A stretch of DNA of 64,000 bases from Turritopsis dohrnii (taxonomy: Eukaryota > Cnidaria > Hydrozoa > Anthoathecata > Oceaniidae), in NCBI GenBank assembly GCA_027922465.2, contig BQMF02000046.1:372001-436000 (forward strand), read 5' to 3'. Below, piece after piece: positions 11,601-23,700 of the stretch. Both the position numbers and the translations under genes were made by a program. The notes beneath the pieces are model-generated. The model searched no databases, was not told where the DNA came from, and worked only from the letters and a program-made list of their open reading frames with translations. Numbering within the stretch: position 1 is the first letter of the stretch; every line of letters begins with the position of its first letter.

Positions 11601-11935
11601 GACAAGTTGTTTTTTTTGTGAAAAATTCTAAAGTTTTGGTCCATGGTGCGCCGTCTTATCGCCGATAGTGGCACAAAATGAGTATTAACGTGAAATTGTC
11701 CGTGACCTAACTATGAAGAGCGAACCAAAGAGGGGGAACTAAAATTGAGGAGACGACAATTTTAGTGCTTGAGCTTCGATATTCATTGGTAACACCCCTC
11801 AGCATCTTATTTGTGCAAAAACTTGAAGGATTGAGCTCAAAATGATGCAGTAGGAAAAAGGTTAAAGTAGTTATGAAAAAACGTGGAGGTATAACTTTCT
11901 GTTTTAATTTTCGCACAGTGGCTTGGTTATATTAC
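8694..11935. other. Non-coding part of the duplication
   Basis: AT-rich, matches 59755-63468. Short frames present in one copy are interrupted in the other (the frame at 9301 is broken at the equivalent right-hand position; the frame at 61361 has a stop here), so I see no gene. Confidence 0.6.
9481..9645 (+). repeat. 85-bp tandem duplication
   Basis: The stretch with CATTGTCGTAAAAATTGTC occurs at 9484 and again 85 bases later at 9569, with the following 60 bases nearly identical. The right copy (about 61145) has it once, so it arose in the left copy after the large duplication. Confidence 0.7.
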
Positions 11936-13233
11936 AGTTGTAACTAGAACCTGCAATCGGTTTGAAAATCACACTAACGGGTAGCGTTATAATCCACCTT
12001 GCCTCGATTCATATTTTCGTTTTTCGAATGAAGTTATGTCCGAAATAACTTGGGACCATCCGAACACGCTGACGCTAGTTCAACATGTAAAAAAGATAAT
12101 TAATTCTGCCTCAACTTTCTCCAGAGTACCTCACTGCTTCAACCACGTACCCAGGGCCTCTCCTCTTCCTTTTTGATGAACGGATTAGAAAAGGCCCCTG
12201 GATACAAGGTTGGTCACTGTTATGAAAGAGTCTCGCGCGACTGCTACATGTCTAGGCCGATTTCCACTTGCAAAACTTCTCGAGACCAATCTCGATAAGT
12301 TAATTTCCGAAACTTAAAAGTATTTCTCAAAGAAATTTGTTCAGAACACAATATGGCATCGAGTCGAAGACAGATTTTGATTGGGGATTTGAAAATGCCT
12401 ATTGATTGATTGATAATGACATTTCACGCGAAGCACATCATCTAAGTTAAACTACATTTTTTTCCACGCGAAAGAAATATATTTCTCGAGGAAAGTATTT
12501 GTACGCGCGTATTAATAAAAAATGACGTAGCTCCATTCGCCCATATTTTGCTTGTGGAAATCTCGCTTTAGTCTGTTTTTGTAATATTTTATAATATTTC
12601 AATTGCACGCATGCAATTTTTGCATGAATAATGAAGTTGCTGTTGCTTTTATAACTTGGTTAACTCTTTCGCATCCTTAATTCCTGCCACACGCCCCTCC
12701 GGTGCTACAACACCATAAGTCGTAATGTTATAAATATTAGCGCCCTCATTGGAGCATAAAAGAGAAACCTCAACACCAGTCCTTTAAGTCTCATAAAATA
12801 TCGTGAACAGATGGCCCTGGGACTGAGATTAGAAGAAACTGACCTCAAAATGGTAGTATACTCAGAATAAAATTACAAATGTCAAAACTGTCATAAAATA
12901 CTACAAAAGTGTTTTTAAAAAATATATACTTAACACAACGAAAGATATAACAGAAGAAAAATCAAATTGCTTAACATGCTTACCACATTACAGCAAACAA
13001 AATATTTGTATGATGAACTATAAGTACTGAAAAAATTGCTGTTGTACATTGCTTAACAAAATGGAAGAGATAAACGAAATACGTATAGGTAAAAGTCATT
13101 CTCCTGTTGCATGATGCTTTTAATATTTTGAGAGAAATATATAACTTTTCAAAAAAAATAATATACAACAAATGATTGTAAACAAAAAGATCAATAAACA
13201 AAAACAAAACTACCAATGTTTGCAGTGGATCAT
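11936..13233. other. No gene seen
   Basis: AT-rich DNA between the end of the duplication and the 3' end of the RPA-like gene. No supported reading frame, RNA gene or repeat was recognised. Confidence 0.5.
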
Positions 13234-14772
13234 TTAGTCCAGCAGAGGCATTAACATGACAATGTTACCGGTATTGGAGTCATATTCAATATTGTATCTT
13301 GCATTCAATAACAACAATTGGAGCTGCTCAAAGTCCATAGTTTCTGTATTCTGGGCCGGAAATGCACATGAAATGACGGAATCATGACATCGTAGCTGCT
13401 GACTTCCATTTGAAAATATGGTAAAGTTTTTCAGTGATTTTTTACGTAGACTTGATCTCAACATCACATTGGAACACTGCTTACATTTGTATGGGTTTCC
13501 CTCTCCAGGCTCAGCAGGAGCACGACATATTGCACACAAATGACTTTCTTCATCAGCTATGGCAAGAATTGCCACATTTTCAAAATGGGATAGAGGGTTT
13601 CGTTCCGGTGTCTCATACTCTTCTATTTGTGCTGTACTTAATGTGTATGATGTGCTGTTTATAGATTGCAATACAACATCATTCGCATACTTGAGTTTAA
13701 CCAAGTGAAGAAAATCATAGGTACTTCCACTTTCAAGGTTAACGTATTCCCGCCACAAGGTTATTTTAACATGTCCAGTTTCATCTATCAAGTATCCCTC
13801 TCGAATGCTAACTTGTTCATTTCCAACAGTAACATACCTGGCATCCTGTAGATCTAACACACCTGTGACATTCACATGAGAATCCAGTGGAACCTGGTTG
13901 ATCACATCACTGACTGTTTTAAATTCATAGGCATTGGTTCTTGGAAAGCCTAGTTCTTTTGCGGCTAAGGATGAATAATCTGATACAAAGACTGTATTGT
14001 CATCTTTTATGGATACGTTCCTGATTTCACAACCTTTTCTTTCATTCGCTACCGTCACAAAGAGTTTTCGCTTTGAGGGTGAGAACCATACAACACTTTT
14101 TACATCACTTTGCGTCTCCATGTCAACATTGAAGTATTGTTTCTTGGACTTTTTAGAACATTTCATTGGTGAAACTGCAAGAACATAGCCACTTAGTGAT
14201 TTTTTCTTCAATTCAAGAGCTAAAAAAAAGTTCTCAGTCCTAAAATTTTACAAATTCTGTGTGTCTTACAGTTTTACATGTTGATTATAAAGTACCACCC
14301 AATACACAATTTCAGGGTTTCTGATACTGTTATCGAACAATAGATTTCATAATGGTCAGGGAAATCCTGAAATTGGCTATAATGATAATTACCCTCAGGT
14401 ACAATGAAACTCTATAACTTTTAAGCATTGAAGTAAAAAACAACTTTTTCTAGAAAACTAACTTAAAATTAATCCATATGATAATTCAAGGAAATTCAAT
14501 ATAAAAGCTCTTCCTTAAATTTCCACCTGGGGGTAAAAACATCAGATCTAGCTACACAAATTTGATTTTCTTAAGTTAAAATACATTCACTTATCCTTCA
14601 ACGAGAATCTCGGAATAAAAATATATACTCGAGTGCAGTTTTTCATGAGGAATGAGTGGTTTGGTTTATATTTACATCATGATGAAGCAACACACAATCT
14701 CCAATGTTTGTTTTTTAAACACAAAAGTAATATTCTCTTACCTCTTTTTCTACTGCTCGAACCTTCACTCAT
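13234..14772 (-). CDS. RPA1-like single-strand DNA-binding protein, two exons
   Basis: Exons 14772-14742 and 14219-13234 join across a GT-AG intron of 522 bases (donor AGAG/GTAAG, acceptor TTTTTTAG) into 338 uninterrupted residues starting MSEGSSSRKR. The first exon is only 31 bases. The protein has a first OB-like region (about 17-105), a second (about 120-225; VNVTGVLDL, EGYLIDETGHVKITLW) and a zinc-ribbon pattern with Cys239, Cys242, Cys256 and Cys259, as in the large subunit of replication protein A and in RPA-like proteins of Helitrons. It would bind single-stranded DNA. It lies downstream of, and on the same strand as, the decayed Helentron but is itself intact; it could be the element's accessory gene, a domesticated descendant or an independent gene. 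Confidence 0.85.
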
Positions 14773-16200
14773 TTTCACAAGCAACCGACAGGCAGGGAAA
14801 AGGAAATTTTGGAAAAGAAAAACTCTCACATGCTAATTCCAATCGCGTGGATTTGTCACCCAAGAGATTACCAACTTCAACTTAAGCTTTTCTTATAAGC
14901 TTACTTGGGCAGATAACTAAAATCCTAGGTACGAAGTGTGAGAGACTTGCGGGATAAATATCCCGAAACGAGGATTGCATTCGATTTGTTAGATATGGCG
15001 TCATCAATACCATTGCGGGGGGATTTCGGAAGGTTCTATGAAAAATCTTCCCCCCGGAAATAATCTCACTGGACCCTAAACGTAACCCTTAACACAAGGG
15101 CTTTTTTTGCAGGAGGGGATTTTTATCTGACACCTTTCAGAAGATTTTTCCCTTTTTTATTTTTCAGTAGAAAAAGAATAAAAATCTGCCGTTTGTCTTC
15201 TTAATGTACTTGGTTAATACAGAGTATGCTTGAAATCTTGAACCTTCTTGAACAACTACCATTATGTTGAAACAAACGCTAAGGAAAGGCAAAAACAATT
15301 CAACAGGATTGAAAAGAAAATTAATCATCTGTATTTCTAGTCTTCAAGTAAGTCTACACTCAAAGTTCATGATGTCTTATTGTTAGTGAAACCATTTGAA
15401 ACCAACAGGCAATAGATGCGCATGATAGCCAATCAACAACACTCATTCAGGCTCGCCTTGCTTTTTTCCACTCACTGAAAAAGTAAAACAACTTAAAGCA
15501 AAAATGAGTTGAATTAGGTATATGAAAAATCCTACTAAAATCAAATCCTTAGAACATCCAGAATGTTAGACATTTTAACTTACATCAAGTTTCATTTTTG
15601 TGTATATTGTTGACAATTAATGGTATCAGTTGAAGTAGTATAACCATCGCTGACGATCGTTTCATTCGTTGGCTGAAACAATAGATTATTCATAACATCC
15701 ATTTGCTCAGAAATTAGTGCAAAAACTGTGGAAATCCTTAGTTCTAACTTTTAATCTTGCACACTTAATCATGAATCAGCAAGTAACAAAAAAATGCAAT
15801 GAGTCAATCAATTACCCAAGAATACAGTATTTAGTTCCATCAATGACAAGACACTTGATTCATTTACAACTGATTGTTTTAACAATTCAAACCATGGAAG
15901 CTTATAACAACTAGTTTGTAATTTAATAATCATACCTCTAGCATAATGCGGTATGTATCATGGCTATCAGAGTTTCTATCCATTTTCATTCATCATTATT
16001 TCACATATAACCAAATTGAACTGTTTGGAATGCATCATCAATGAAATTCTCCATCATATTCAATTCTGAATCATACTTAAGCGAAGAGGTTTCAATGTAA
16101 TTCAAAATATAAGAGCAAAGCATAAGAATGAGAACACCAACCTTTACTTACTCAGTAATAGTGGTACATTTCTTAAAAATTTTCATTACAATAAACATAA
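14773..16200. other. No gene seen
   Basis: Upstream region of the RPA-like gene. A G-run and C-run inverted pair lies near 15016-15058. No coding region recognised. Confidence 0.5.
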
Positions 16201-16202
16201 TA

Positions 16203-16316
16203 CCGTATTTCCTCTAATAAGCGCCCGGGCGCTTATAATTTTTTTTAGAAAATCAGGGGGGTGCTTATTGGAGGGGGGCGCTTAAAAGAGGGGGGTGCTA
16301 AAAAGAGGAAATACGG
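16203..16316. mobile_element. Short palindromic MITE, TA target
   Basis: 114 bp with ends CCGTATTTCCTCT and AGAGGAAATACGG, flanked by TA on both sides. It contains the GCGCCCGGGCGC palindrome and GGGGGG runs. The element at 59844-60360 has similar CCGTA termini and a related CGCC/GGGCG motif, so the two are probably from one pogo/mariner-like family. Confidence 0.75.
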
Positions 16317-16451
16317 TATTTCTAATATGTAATATTTACAATGACTGGGTAGTTACAGTAATTCTACAATGAAATAAAATATTTTTTATTCAGTGGCATT
16401 CAGAGTTATCTGTAAGGGCATATCAACGTTTTTCAAAATCCCGCAACTGCC

Positions 16452-16452
<1 letters not shown>

Positions 16453-16490
<38 letters not shown>
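16453..16490. repeat. Poly-C tract, 38 bases
   Basis: Uninterrupted C-run at the downstream edge of the endonuclease-like remnant. One of five C or G homopolymers in the window. Confidence 0.9.
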
Positions 16491-16560
16491 ATCCCCCATC
16501 TCAGCAACGTATTACTTTAGTGCATTACATGAATAAACATGTGCAATCTAAAGTTCTGCC

Positions 16561-16900
16561 ATTATCACCAGCTATGTACTTACACTCAGCTTGAATTGTA
16601 CTGCATCATGATCAGAAAATGTAACACATTTCACAAAGCATTCAAGGTTGAAGGCATTCATCAAGCTTTTCTTAATGTACACATGATCCAAGATTGCTTG
16701 CCATATGCGTTGGTTCTTTTACAATTTGTTGATAATCATGAAGTATTGGTGTCAAGTGATTCTGCATTTATGTTGAAATCTCCCAAAATAATATGCGGGT
16801 CAAATGTTAAAATATCAAAGAGCACTGTGCGAAAAGTTGTCAAGCACACCATGGAGGTATAAAACAGAAGGAGAACGAACTCAAAATCTGCTATTGTACT
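16561..16900 (-). pseudogene. AP-endonuclease-like C-terminal domain of the Helentron
   Basis: One frame reads PHIILGDFNINAES, with the GDFN metal-site motif of exonuclease/endonuclease/phosphatase proteins. After a frameshift another reads LDHVYIKK and VTFSDHDAVQFKL, with the terminal SDH motif. Both occur in the EN domain that Helentrons carry after the helicase. Non-LTR retrotransposons have the same fold, but position and strand here favour the Helentron. Shortened and out of frame, hence dead. Confidence 0.65.
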
Positions 16901-17474
16901 ATCCGTGATGCGCTGCATTGTTTAAGTCCTCAGTGTGTAATAACATATAATTGCTATCATCTTGCATAATTTTTATAATTTTGGCGTTCTTGCGTGAAAA
17001 TTTCGTTCATATCAATTCTCCAATGTGATTAAAGATCGTTAGGGTAAAGTTCTTAGCATGCATAATCTGTAGGAATTGGGAGAATTATGCAAAAACGTCA
17101 CAAATATGCAACGAAAACATTGCAACTTTAGGTCTATATATCTCGTAATCCCCTCAAGCAGTTTCGCCGAGCTTCAGTTTTTGAAGAGAGAATAATCCTA
17201 AGTTTTTGCACGTACCGCGGCACTATCGAGGCGCATTTAAGTCAGAAGATATGTAGATTGGAACTTATACATGAATTACGCGATATCTTCAACTCTGTAT
17301 AAAAACATAGATTTTCATTTGTTTCTCAAGGAAGCTTTAGGTTTAATAATCTGCTTGTCACTATGCAGCAAGTTGATCCGTTGTTATAATGGATGATATT
17401 TGGTTTTTAAATTGTCGTTAATTTTTAAAAAAGTATTCGTTTCACCAACAACCAGCCGAAAGCGCATCACGGAT
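16901..17474. mobile_element. 574-bp inverted-repeat insert at the end of the helicase
   Basis: Exact 13-base inverted ends, ATCCGTGATGCGC at 16901-16913 and GCGCATCACGGAT at 17462-17474, bracket non-coding sequence exactly where the helicase frame stops making sense and before the endonuclease-like region. No target duplication is visible, and some helicase sequence (motif VI region) is missing, so a deletion accompanied or followed the insertion. Confidence 0.45.
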
Positions 17475-19514
17475 GACATCAAAGTGATACCGCAATGTCC
17501 TTTTGATAACTGGAGAACTATCTTTATTGACTCTTATAACAATATTTGCTTCAGGTTTTTCAATAGGTACCCATTTGTGCAACCTTCCATAAGGGTCTGA
17601 TTTAGATCTTTTATTACCAGCTTTAGCATCATCGAATTCAATATACACTTTAGAGACATAATTATTGATATTACAACAAATACGTTTAACAGTTCCAATT
17701 TGCCCATTAATTAAGCGATCTGCAATATCAATATTCACTGTTAGCATAACTCTTGCATTTACCTTTAATTCAAGTAATTTTGCTAACCCACCTGTTTCAA
17801 TTTGGTTTTTACTAAGGGCTTTTTCAATAAGTGATGCTGCAACATGTTTTGGTAATTCATCAATGGCTGTTATTGAGTACAGACTGTTTTCAATTAAAGA
17901 CAACATCTTATGATTGTGTTCTTGACATGGTTTATTTTCAGCAAATATATGAAGTGCAGTTCTTGGATAATTAATAGCATCTAGTTTCACAAGTCGTGAT
18001 TTCAACAGTTGTTCTTCTTGTTCTCCAAGTGAAGCAATCCGTATTTTGTTTAACAGATGAATTAGATCACTGTCACCTTTCTGCCGAATCACTTCATCCA
18101 ACTCAACTATCTTAAAATGATTCCATAAATGTGATAAATTTTCCCATGCATCCCTAAATTCAGCATAAACTGGCCTTGATTGTACTGGAGGAAGCTGATA
18201 AAAGTCACCAACTGTAACTATGGTAATACCTGCAAAAGGAATATCATCAGAAGTTCCAAATATTTCAATGAGCCTGAGATGAATGTACCAAAGTTGTAAG
18301 TTTGACACCATTGATATTTCATCAATGATAATAACACGTAATTCAGACAGGCTGTTTCGCAAGGAAGATCTTTTTTTATCATTCAGTCTTGGTAAACTGT
18401 TTTTAAATTTCCCAACAGGAATGCCCAATGCAGTATGAATAGTTGTTCCATCAATGTTGATAGCAGCTACACCAGCAGGTGCAACCAATAAAACCTTTAA
18501 TTTATCCAATAATTTTGTTCGAAATGAAAACATTTTTGTTAAAGCATGATAAATAGTTTTGATCAAGTGAGATTTTCCAGTTCCAGCACCAACAGTCAAA
18601 AAAACATACAATGGCGATATCGTTGCCTTATTGACTGCTGACATATTTTTAACTGTTCGTTTTGCCCAATTAATGACTACTTCAAAACATTGCCTTTGCT
18701 TTTTGTTCAGTGATCTAATTTTTACATTCAGTTCATCATCACACATGACAGCAGGTGCATTGTTCATGGCTAGACTGGAGTCATCATGTTCTGTTGCATC
18801 TTCAACTGGATGTTCTGATTCAAAAACATCAGCAGGCAGCATTTCTTTAACCTCATCATTTTCTTGATCTGCAGAACTATCTAAATTTGATGCATTAATT
18901 CTCATATTTAACAATGCTTCCTCTACCAAGTCTCCATATGGTTCAAAGATTTGTTTGTTTGCATTAACAATATGGATAACACCATTTTCTTGAAGCTTTT
19001 CCATGTATCTGCCAGAATTAGTGCCCTTCAAATCTTGTTCATTACGGAAAGGGTAAAACATAAAAAGTAAATGGTGTGCATACTTTTCAGGGTACTTGTG
19101 ACGATTTGGGCTATAATATCGTAAAACAGCTTTTACTTGGCGACATTTCAGTTTTTCCTTAGACTTCATCAAGGGTATGCTGCTTGGATAATTATTTGCA
19201 TTGTTGTTAACTTCAAAATCTTGCTCTCTCAACACAGTTGGTTGACTGTCATTAACACATTCAGCTTCTGTTTTAGGTAGCAAATAATAATGTGCAATAA
19301 ATTATGCAAAACAGAAACTATCTAGAACGCTGTATTTTCCATTCATAAATGAGCGATCAGGCCTTACCAAATAGCGATCTATGGCATTTCGTTTAAAAAT
19401 ATCTACACTATCTTCCGGTAACTCATCAATTTCTTCTTTATTCCGAAAAACTCTGAAGCGATTCTCAGGTAAATTACTATTAGCAAAAATTACACCAGGG
19501 AATGTTTTTCTAAG
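17475..19514 (-). pseudogene. Helentron PIF1-type helicase domain
   Basis: ATP-dependent 5'-3' DNA helicase of the rolling-circle transposase. In the 613-residue stretch starting at 19283, Walker A is GAGTGKS (232-238), Walker B IIIDEIS (318-324) and motif III GDFYQLPPV near 367, with VMLTVNIDIADRLINGQIGT near the end. The motif VI region expected next is missing. The frame is continuous with the Rep domain upstream apart from two nonsense codons, TGA at 19515-19517 (in ELxLRKTF, where Trp is expected) and TAA at 19302-19304. Its C-terminal edge meets the insert at 16901-17474. Confidence 0.85.
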
Positions 19515-20709
19515 TCATAATTCAGGCATCAAGATATACACAGCTTCCTGTACTGAGCATTCTCTTTTATTGGCATAAGCTCGAGCAATGGCTCTCATTT
19601 TCTCCGCATCAGATTTATTTGAACTAAAGGCTTCTTTAGCTGCTTGTTTCATTGCTTCAGATGTTTCATCTTCTGATTTTGAGAAATATGCACACATGCA
19701 TGTCACAGCCTTGTAATGATTAAAAACAGGTTTTATATCTAAATTTGCCTGCCATGCTAACAAACCTTCAATAAAATAATTATTGACAAAACAAGAATCT
19801 GGATTGCGCTTTAAATGAATTTGAAAGTCATCATCATTTGATAAGGAAAGTGCCTTGTAATAATCATCTTCTGAAATGTTCAGTTCTTGAAGAATCTCTT
19901 TAATTGATGGTACCTGCTCAAAGTCATCCCTTTGCTGATTAAGAATGTTGCGCCTCTTAGGATCTAAATTCTTGTCAATATAATCTTTTACTTTGTCAAG
20001 TAGCAGTTTACGTTGCTCAAACATTTTTGTCTGATTTTCTAATGGTATATCTTTGGACAGTGGTACAGCAATGATAGTATGATCAGTGAAGAAATGACCA
20101 TAAATGTATCGACAGCTTTGATTTTTGCATTTTCTACATGATTTAGAATGTGAATGAATCTGAAAAGTGGTCACAAACTCATGAAGCTTAGGATTTTCAT
20201 CGATTCCAGGTACATGGGCTGTTATTATTGAATCAACGAATCTGACATAATTATCAATATTTTCAATACTCACTATGGGAGCATTTAGAACCCATAGAAA
20301 TGAATGGATATGAGGACTACCACGTACTTGAAATTCAACACGTATGGCATAATAACTGACTTTGCCAAGAGGACCATTAACAATTATTTCTTTAAAGAAT
20401 GCTTCAACTCTGAACTGAAAGTGTCTAGCCAACAAAACTGGGTTAAAATTTAAATAGTTACATCTATCAAAATAACCCATGTGATCAATATCACTCTCAT
20501 CAAGATCAAATCCTTTTAGTTTAGCTATTATAGAAATAAGTTCATTCCATCTTAAATCTGCACAACTCAAAGTCATAAAAAAAGTTGGCAAACCTAATTG
20601 TTTAACCATAGCCAAAACTTCAGACAAAAACTTTTTTCCAGTATGCAGGTGTTCCTTTGACTGTGTTCATAAAATGAAATCCTTCATCTTTAGCAATAAA
20701 AGATTTAAC
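19515..20709 (-). pseudogene. Helentron Rep (HUH nuclease) domain
   Basis: Helitron_like_N domain: GTPAYWKK, then TFFMTLSCADLRWNEL, and the HUH motif VEFQVRGSPHIHSFLW with metal-binding His106 and His108 (counted from the Met at 20627). A Cys/His cluster (HSHSKSCRKCKNQSC) follows. The tyrosine motif reads CMCAYFSK: the second Tyr is present but the first position is Cys (codon 19698-19700), where Helitron Reps normally have the partner Tyr. A one-base frameshift lies near 20640, just after AYWKK. Rep would nick DNA and join ends during rolling-circle transposition; this copy cannot make the full protein. Confidence 0.85.
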
Positions 20710-23700
20710 TACGGAAGCCCATAACTCTCACTTGCATATTAAAGAAACACACACAAATAAAAAAGAAATTCTTACAAACAAAAAAGAATTGCTTTCAAAC
20801 AAAAAAGAATTGCTTTCAAACAAAAAGGAAACGTTCACAAACAAGAAAGTATAACATGCAAATAAAATAGAAATGCTTACAAAAAAAGAAACTGCGCAGA
20901 TAAAAAACTTGCGGCAAATTCCTGCGGCAAATTCTCACGGCAAATTCCCACGGCAAATTCCCACGGCAAATTCTCACATCATGTATTTCCTATCGTGAAA
21001 GAAGGGTTTTAATGAACCGAGGTTAGAGGCAATGACCTATAAGTTATATTCCTTGTGGCCATTTTACCAGAAAAAAAAACATAGGGCATTTGTCCCTCAT
21101 GCCATGGTAAGGTGTTTCTACATGCAGATACTGCAACTCAAGTAAGTGAGTTTTTAGATTTATGTCAAAGAAAACAAATAGACGTTTTTTATATAAGAAA
21201 TGCCTAGTTCTATTAGTTTCTTATTTTAAACCTATGTTTTAGTTTCAAAGGTTTCTCAACAAAAGCAGGATAAAAAACAGGATAAAAAAATAAAATTAGA
21301 CACAGTTGGTTTAAAACTACTTTTTTCCATTTATTTGCTTTTAAAATTGTGACTTTCAAAATAGTCCTTTTATTTAGAGACAAATCTAAATTCGATTCCT
21401 TTTCACTCAAATCATAGAACCTAATGAATGGCAAAAGGGTTTCTTGGAAGGTTTTCTTCTAATTCTTAATTTTCAAGGTACTATTAGGTTCTTATAAAGC
21501 AGTTTCTTATTTAAAAAACGTATATTTCTTTAACAGAAACTATATACTGTATAACTTTGTGGAGAATTATGTATATACTTTTATCTCTAGATCACTTGAT
21601 CATTTTATGTTTTCTTTGTATGTTAGTAGATTAGACAGGTACCATACTACACACAGTTGTATTCGCTAGTTTTTTTACCTGGTTATACTTGTTTAGAACT
21701 GGCTTTGTAAAAGAGTATATAAGCAGAAGAATTTTTATATGTAAACAATTTTTACATAAAACAGAAAACAAACTGATTTGTTGTGCAGATTCTTAATTTT
21801 CTACAATTTTACGTATGCTACTTGAATTCCTTCTAGAAGTATAATTATATACATGTGATATTTACATATCATTTTTTGGATGGCAAATTTATGTTCTTAT
21901 TAATTTGCCTGTTTGATTTTACTATTTTAGGTGTATAAGGGACTAGTATCCCGTGTAAAAACTTTTTACTGTTGCATTTCTCAAAACGACGCATCGCTCA
22001 CACCCGTGTCGAACATTTATAGAAATAAAAAGTTATCATAATCGGCGCTGTGCATACCACTTCTAACTTAGGGAGTGAAATATTTAACTTTTTTTTAAAC
22101 AGTTGTTCCTACATATTTGACGTAAGGCTACGCAGAGGCGGCACTATTTTTTAATCTAACGTCATTATTAAAATGTCGTAAGATTTCAGTTCATCGTGAA
22201 AAGAGAAAGAGGTGATTACGAAACATAAAATGTAGATTTTGACACAGACACAAAAAAAACCTCATGTCACGATGGATGAAGTGGCTGCTGTATTTGTTGG
22301 TTAAGATGGCGCATAGCAAAGGGCAATAGGTGGGAATTTTGTTCTTACAGTCTTTAATGATAATGGGTGGTAAACAAAGCTGCCTTGGCGTGTAGTGAAA
22401 AATAAAAACGCCAAAGGAAATATGAATGATAAACGGAATTATACCTGCTAACATTGCTTCTTTACTCCAATAAGATTCGATAGCATTCGTTATTTCATTA
22501 GTCAGTTCTTTACCAAACACCCTTCATATTACAATGTCGAATTTATATATTCTTTCATAATTAATTTTACCTAAAAAAGAAGATTTCTATTAATAATAAA
22601 CCTATCATAAAAACATATTTAGCTACATATACGCACAAACAAAAGCAAACTAAAAGAACGAACGCAAACTTGAAGCAAACATATGAGTAGGAACAGGGAA
22701 TATTTATTAAAAGATCATGAGTTTAGCTTCAGCCTACCAAACAGTCAAAAAAGAAAAGATATGTTATGAAGAAGAATAAAAACGCCATGTAAATGATATG
22801 CGGAATTATACCTGCTAATGTTGCTTCTTTATCCACTAAGATTCGATACCATTCGTTATTTTAATAGTCTGTTCTTTACCAAAACACTCAAGCATTTAGA
22901 CTTGTTAAACTCTTTCGTAACTATTTTAAACTATATATATAAAAAAAAGAAGATTTCCATGAGCAATGAAAACCATATCATAATAAACAAAATGCTACAC
23001 ATACACACAAACAAAAAAGGAAAGCAAAATAAAACAAAACACAAACTTGATTTCTTATCCATATCGGAAAGCAAACATAGAAAAAGTTATTAAATTATCA
23101 TGAGTATAGTTCCAGCCTACCAAACAGTCAAAAATGAATTATGGAAAAAGACGAAAACAGTCTCAAAACTTTGATTTTTGATTCAGTTCTTCCGTGAATT
23201 TACTTACACTTGTTAATTCAATCTTTACGATACGATCTTTCTCCGAAAACGACTAAAACAATAAAATTAAAGATCTTCGTTTTAAAAAAAAACTATCTTC
23301 GTGTTCGTGAAGTTTTTTGTTTTTGTTTTTACTGCTACAAAATGATCGTTAACCAATTTCGAACGAAAAACATTGCATTGCTTGCGCTTCTCCATTGACG
23401 TTTTTCGGCAGATTTTCAGTGCGAAACCAAAAATAACAAAACGGAGGAGCATATACTAATCGTGGATGTGCACACAGTACACTCAGTTACTCACTTTCTA
23501 AAGATGCCGTATTGAACTTTCCATAGAAACATTTCGTCCCCAGTCTTTTTTCACACTTACCAAGTTAAATGTGTTACACACGATTGCGGATTATTATAAG
23601 GAGATTATCAAGAGTAATCAATATCAATGCATGAATTGGGCGAAACATCATAACCGTCGAATATCTGGTACATATACTTGAAACAGTGGAACTGTTGAAC

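Larger units (their letters stand above)
726..11935 (+). repeat. Segmental duplication, left copy
   Basis: From about 726 to 11935 the sequence matches 49305-63468 in the same order and orientation, roughly nine bases in ten alike in aligned blocks by eye. Block pairs: 726-1965 with 49305-50545; 1966-2300 with 53820-54155; 2395-2550 with 54775-54930; 2565-4575 with 55950-58325; 4576-7110 with 58326-59560; 7190-7287 plus 8700-11935 with 59645-63465. It is far too long and gene-bearing to be a pair of LTRs. Confidence 0.85.

Noticed and set aside
16561..16900. Stand-alone LINE (non-LTR) endonuclease
   Set aside because: No reverse transcriptase nearby, and it follows a Helitron helicase on the same strand, as in Helentrons.
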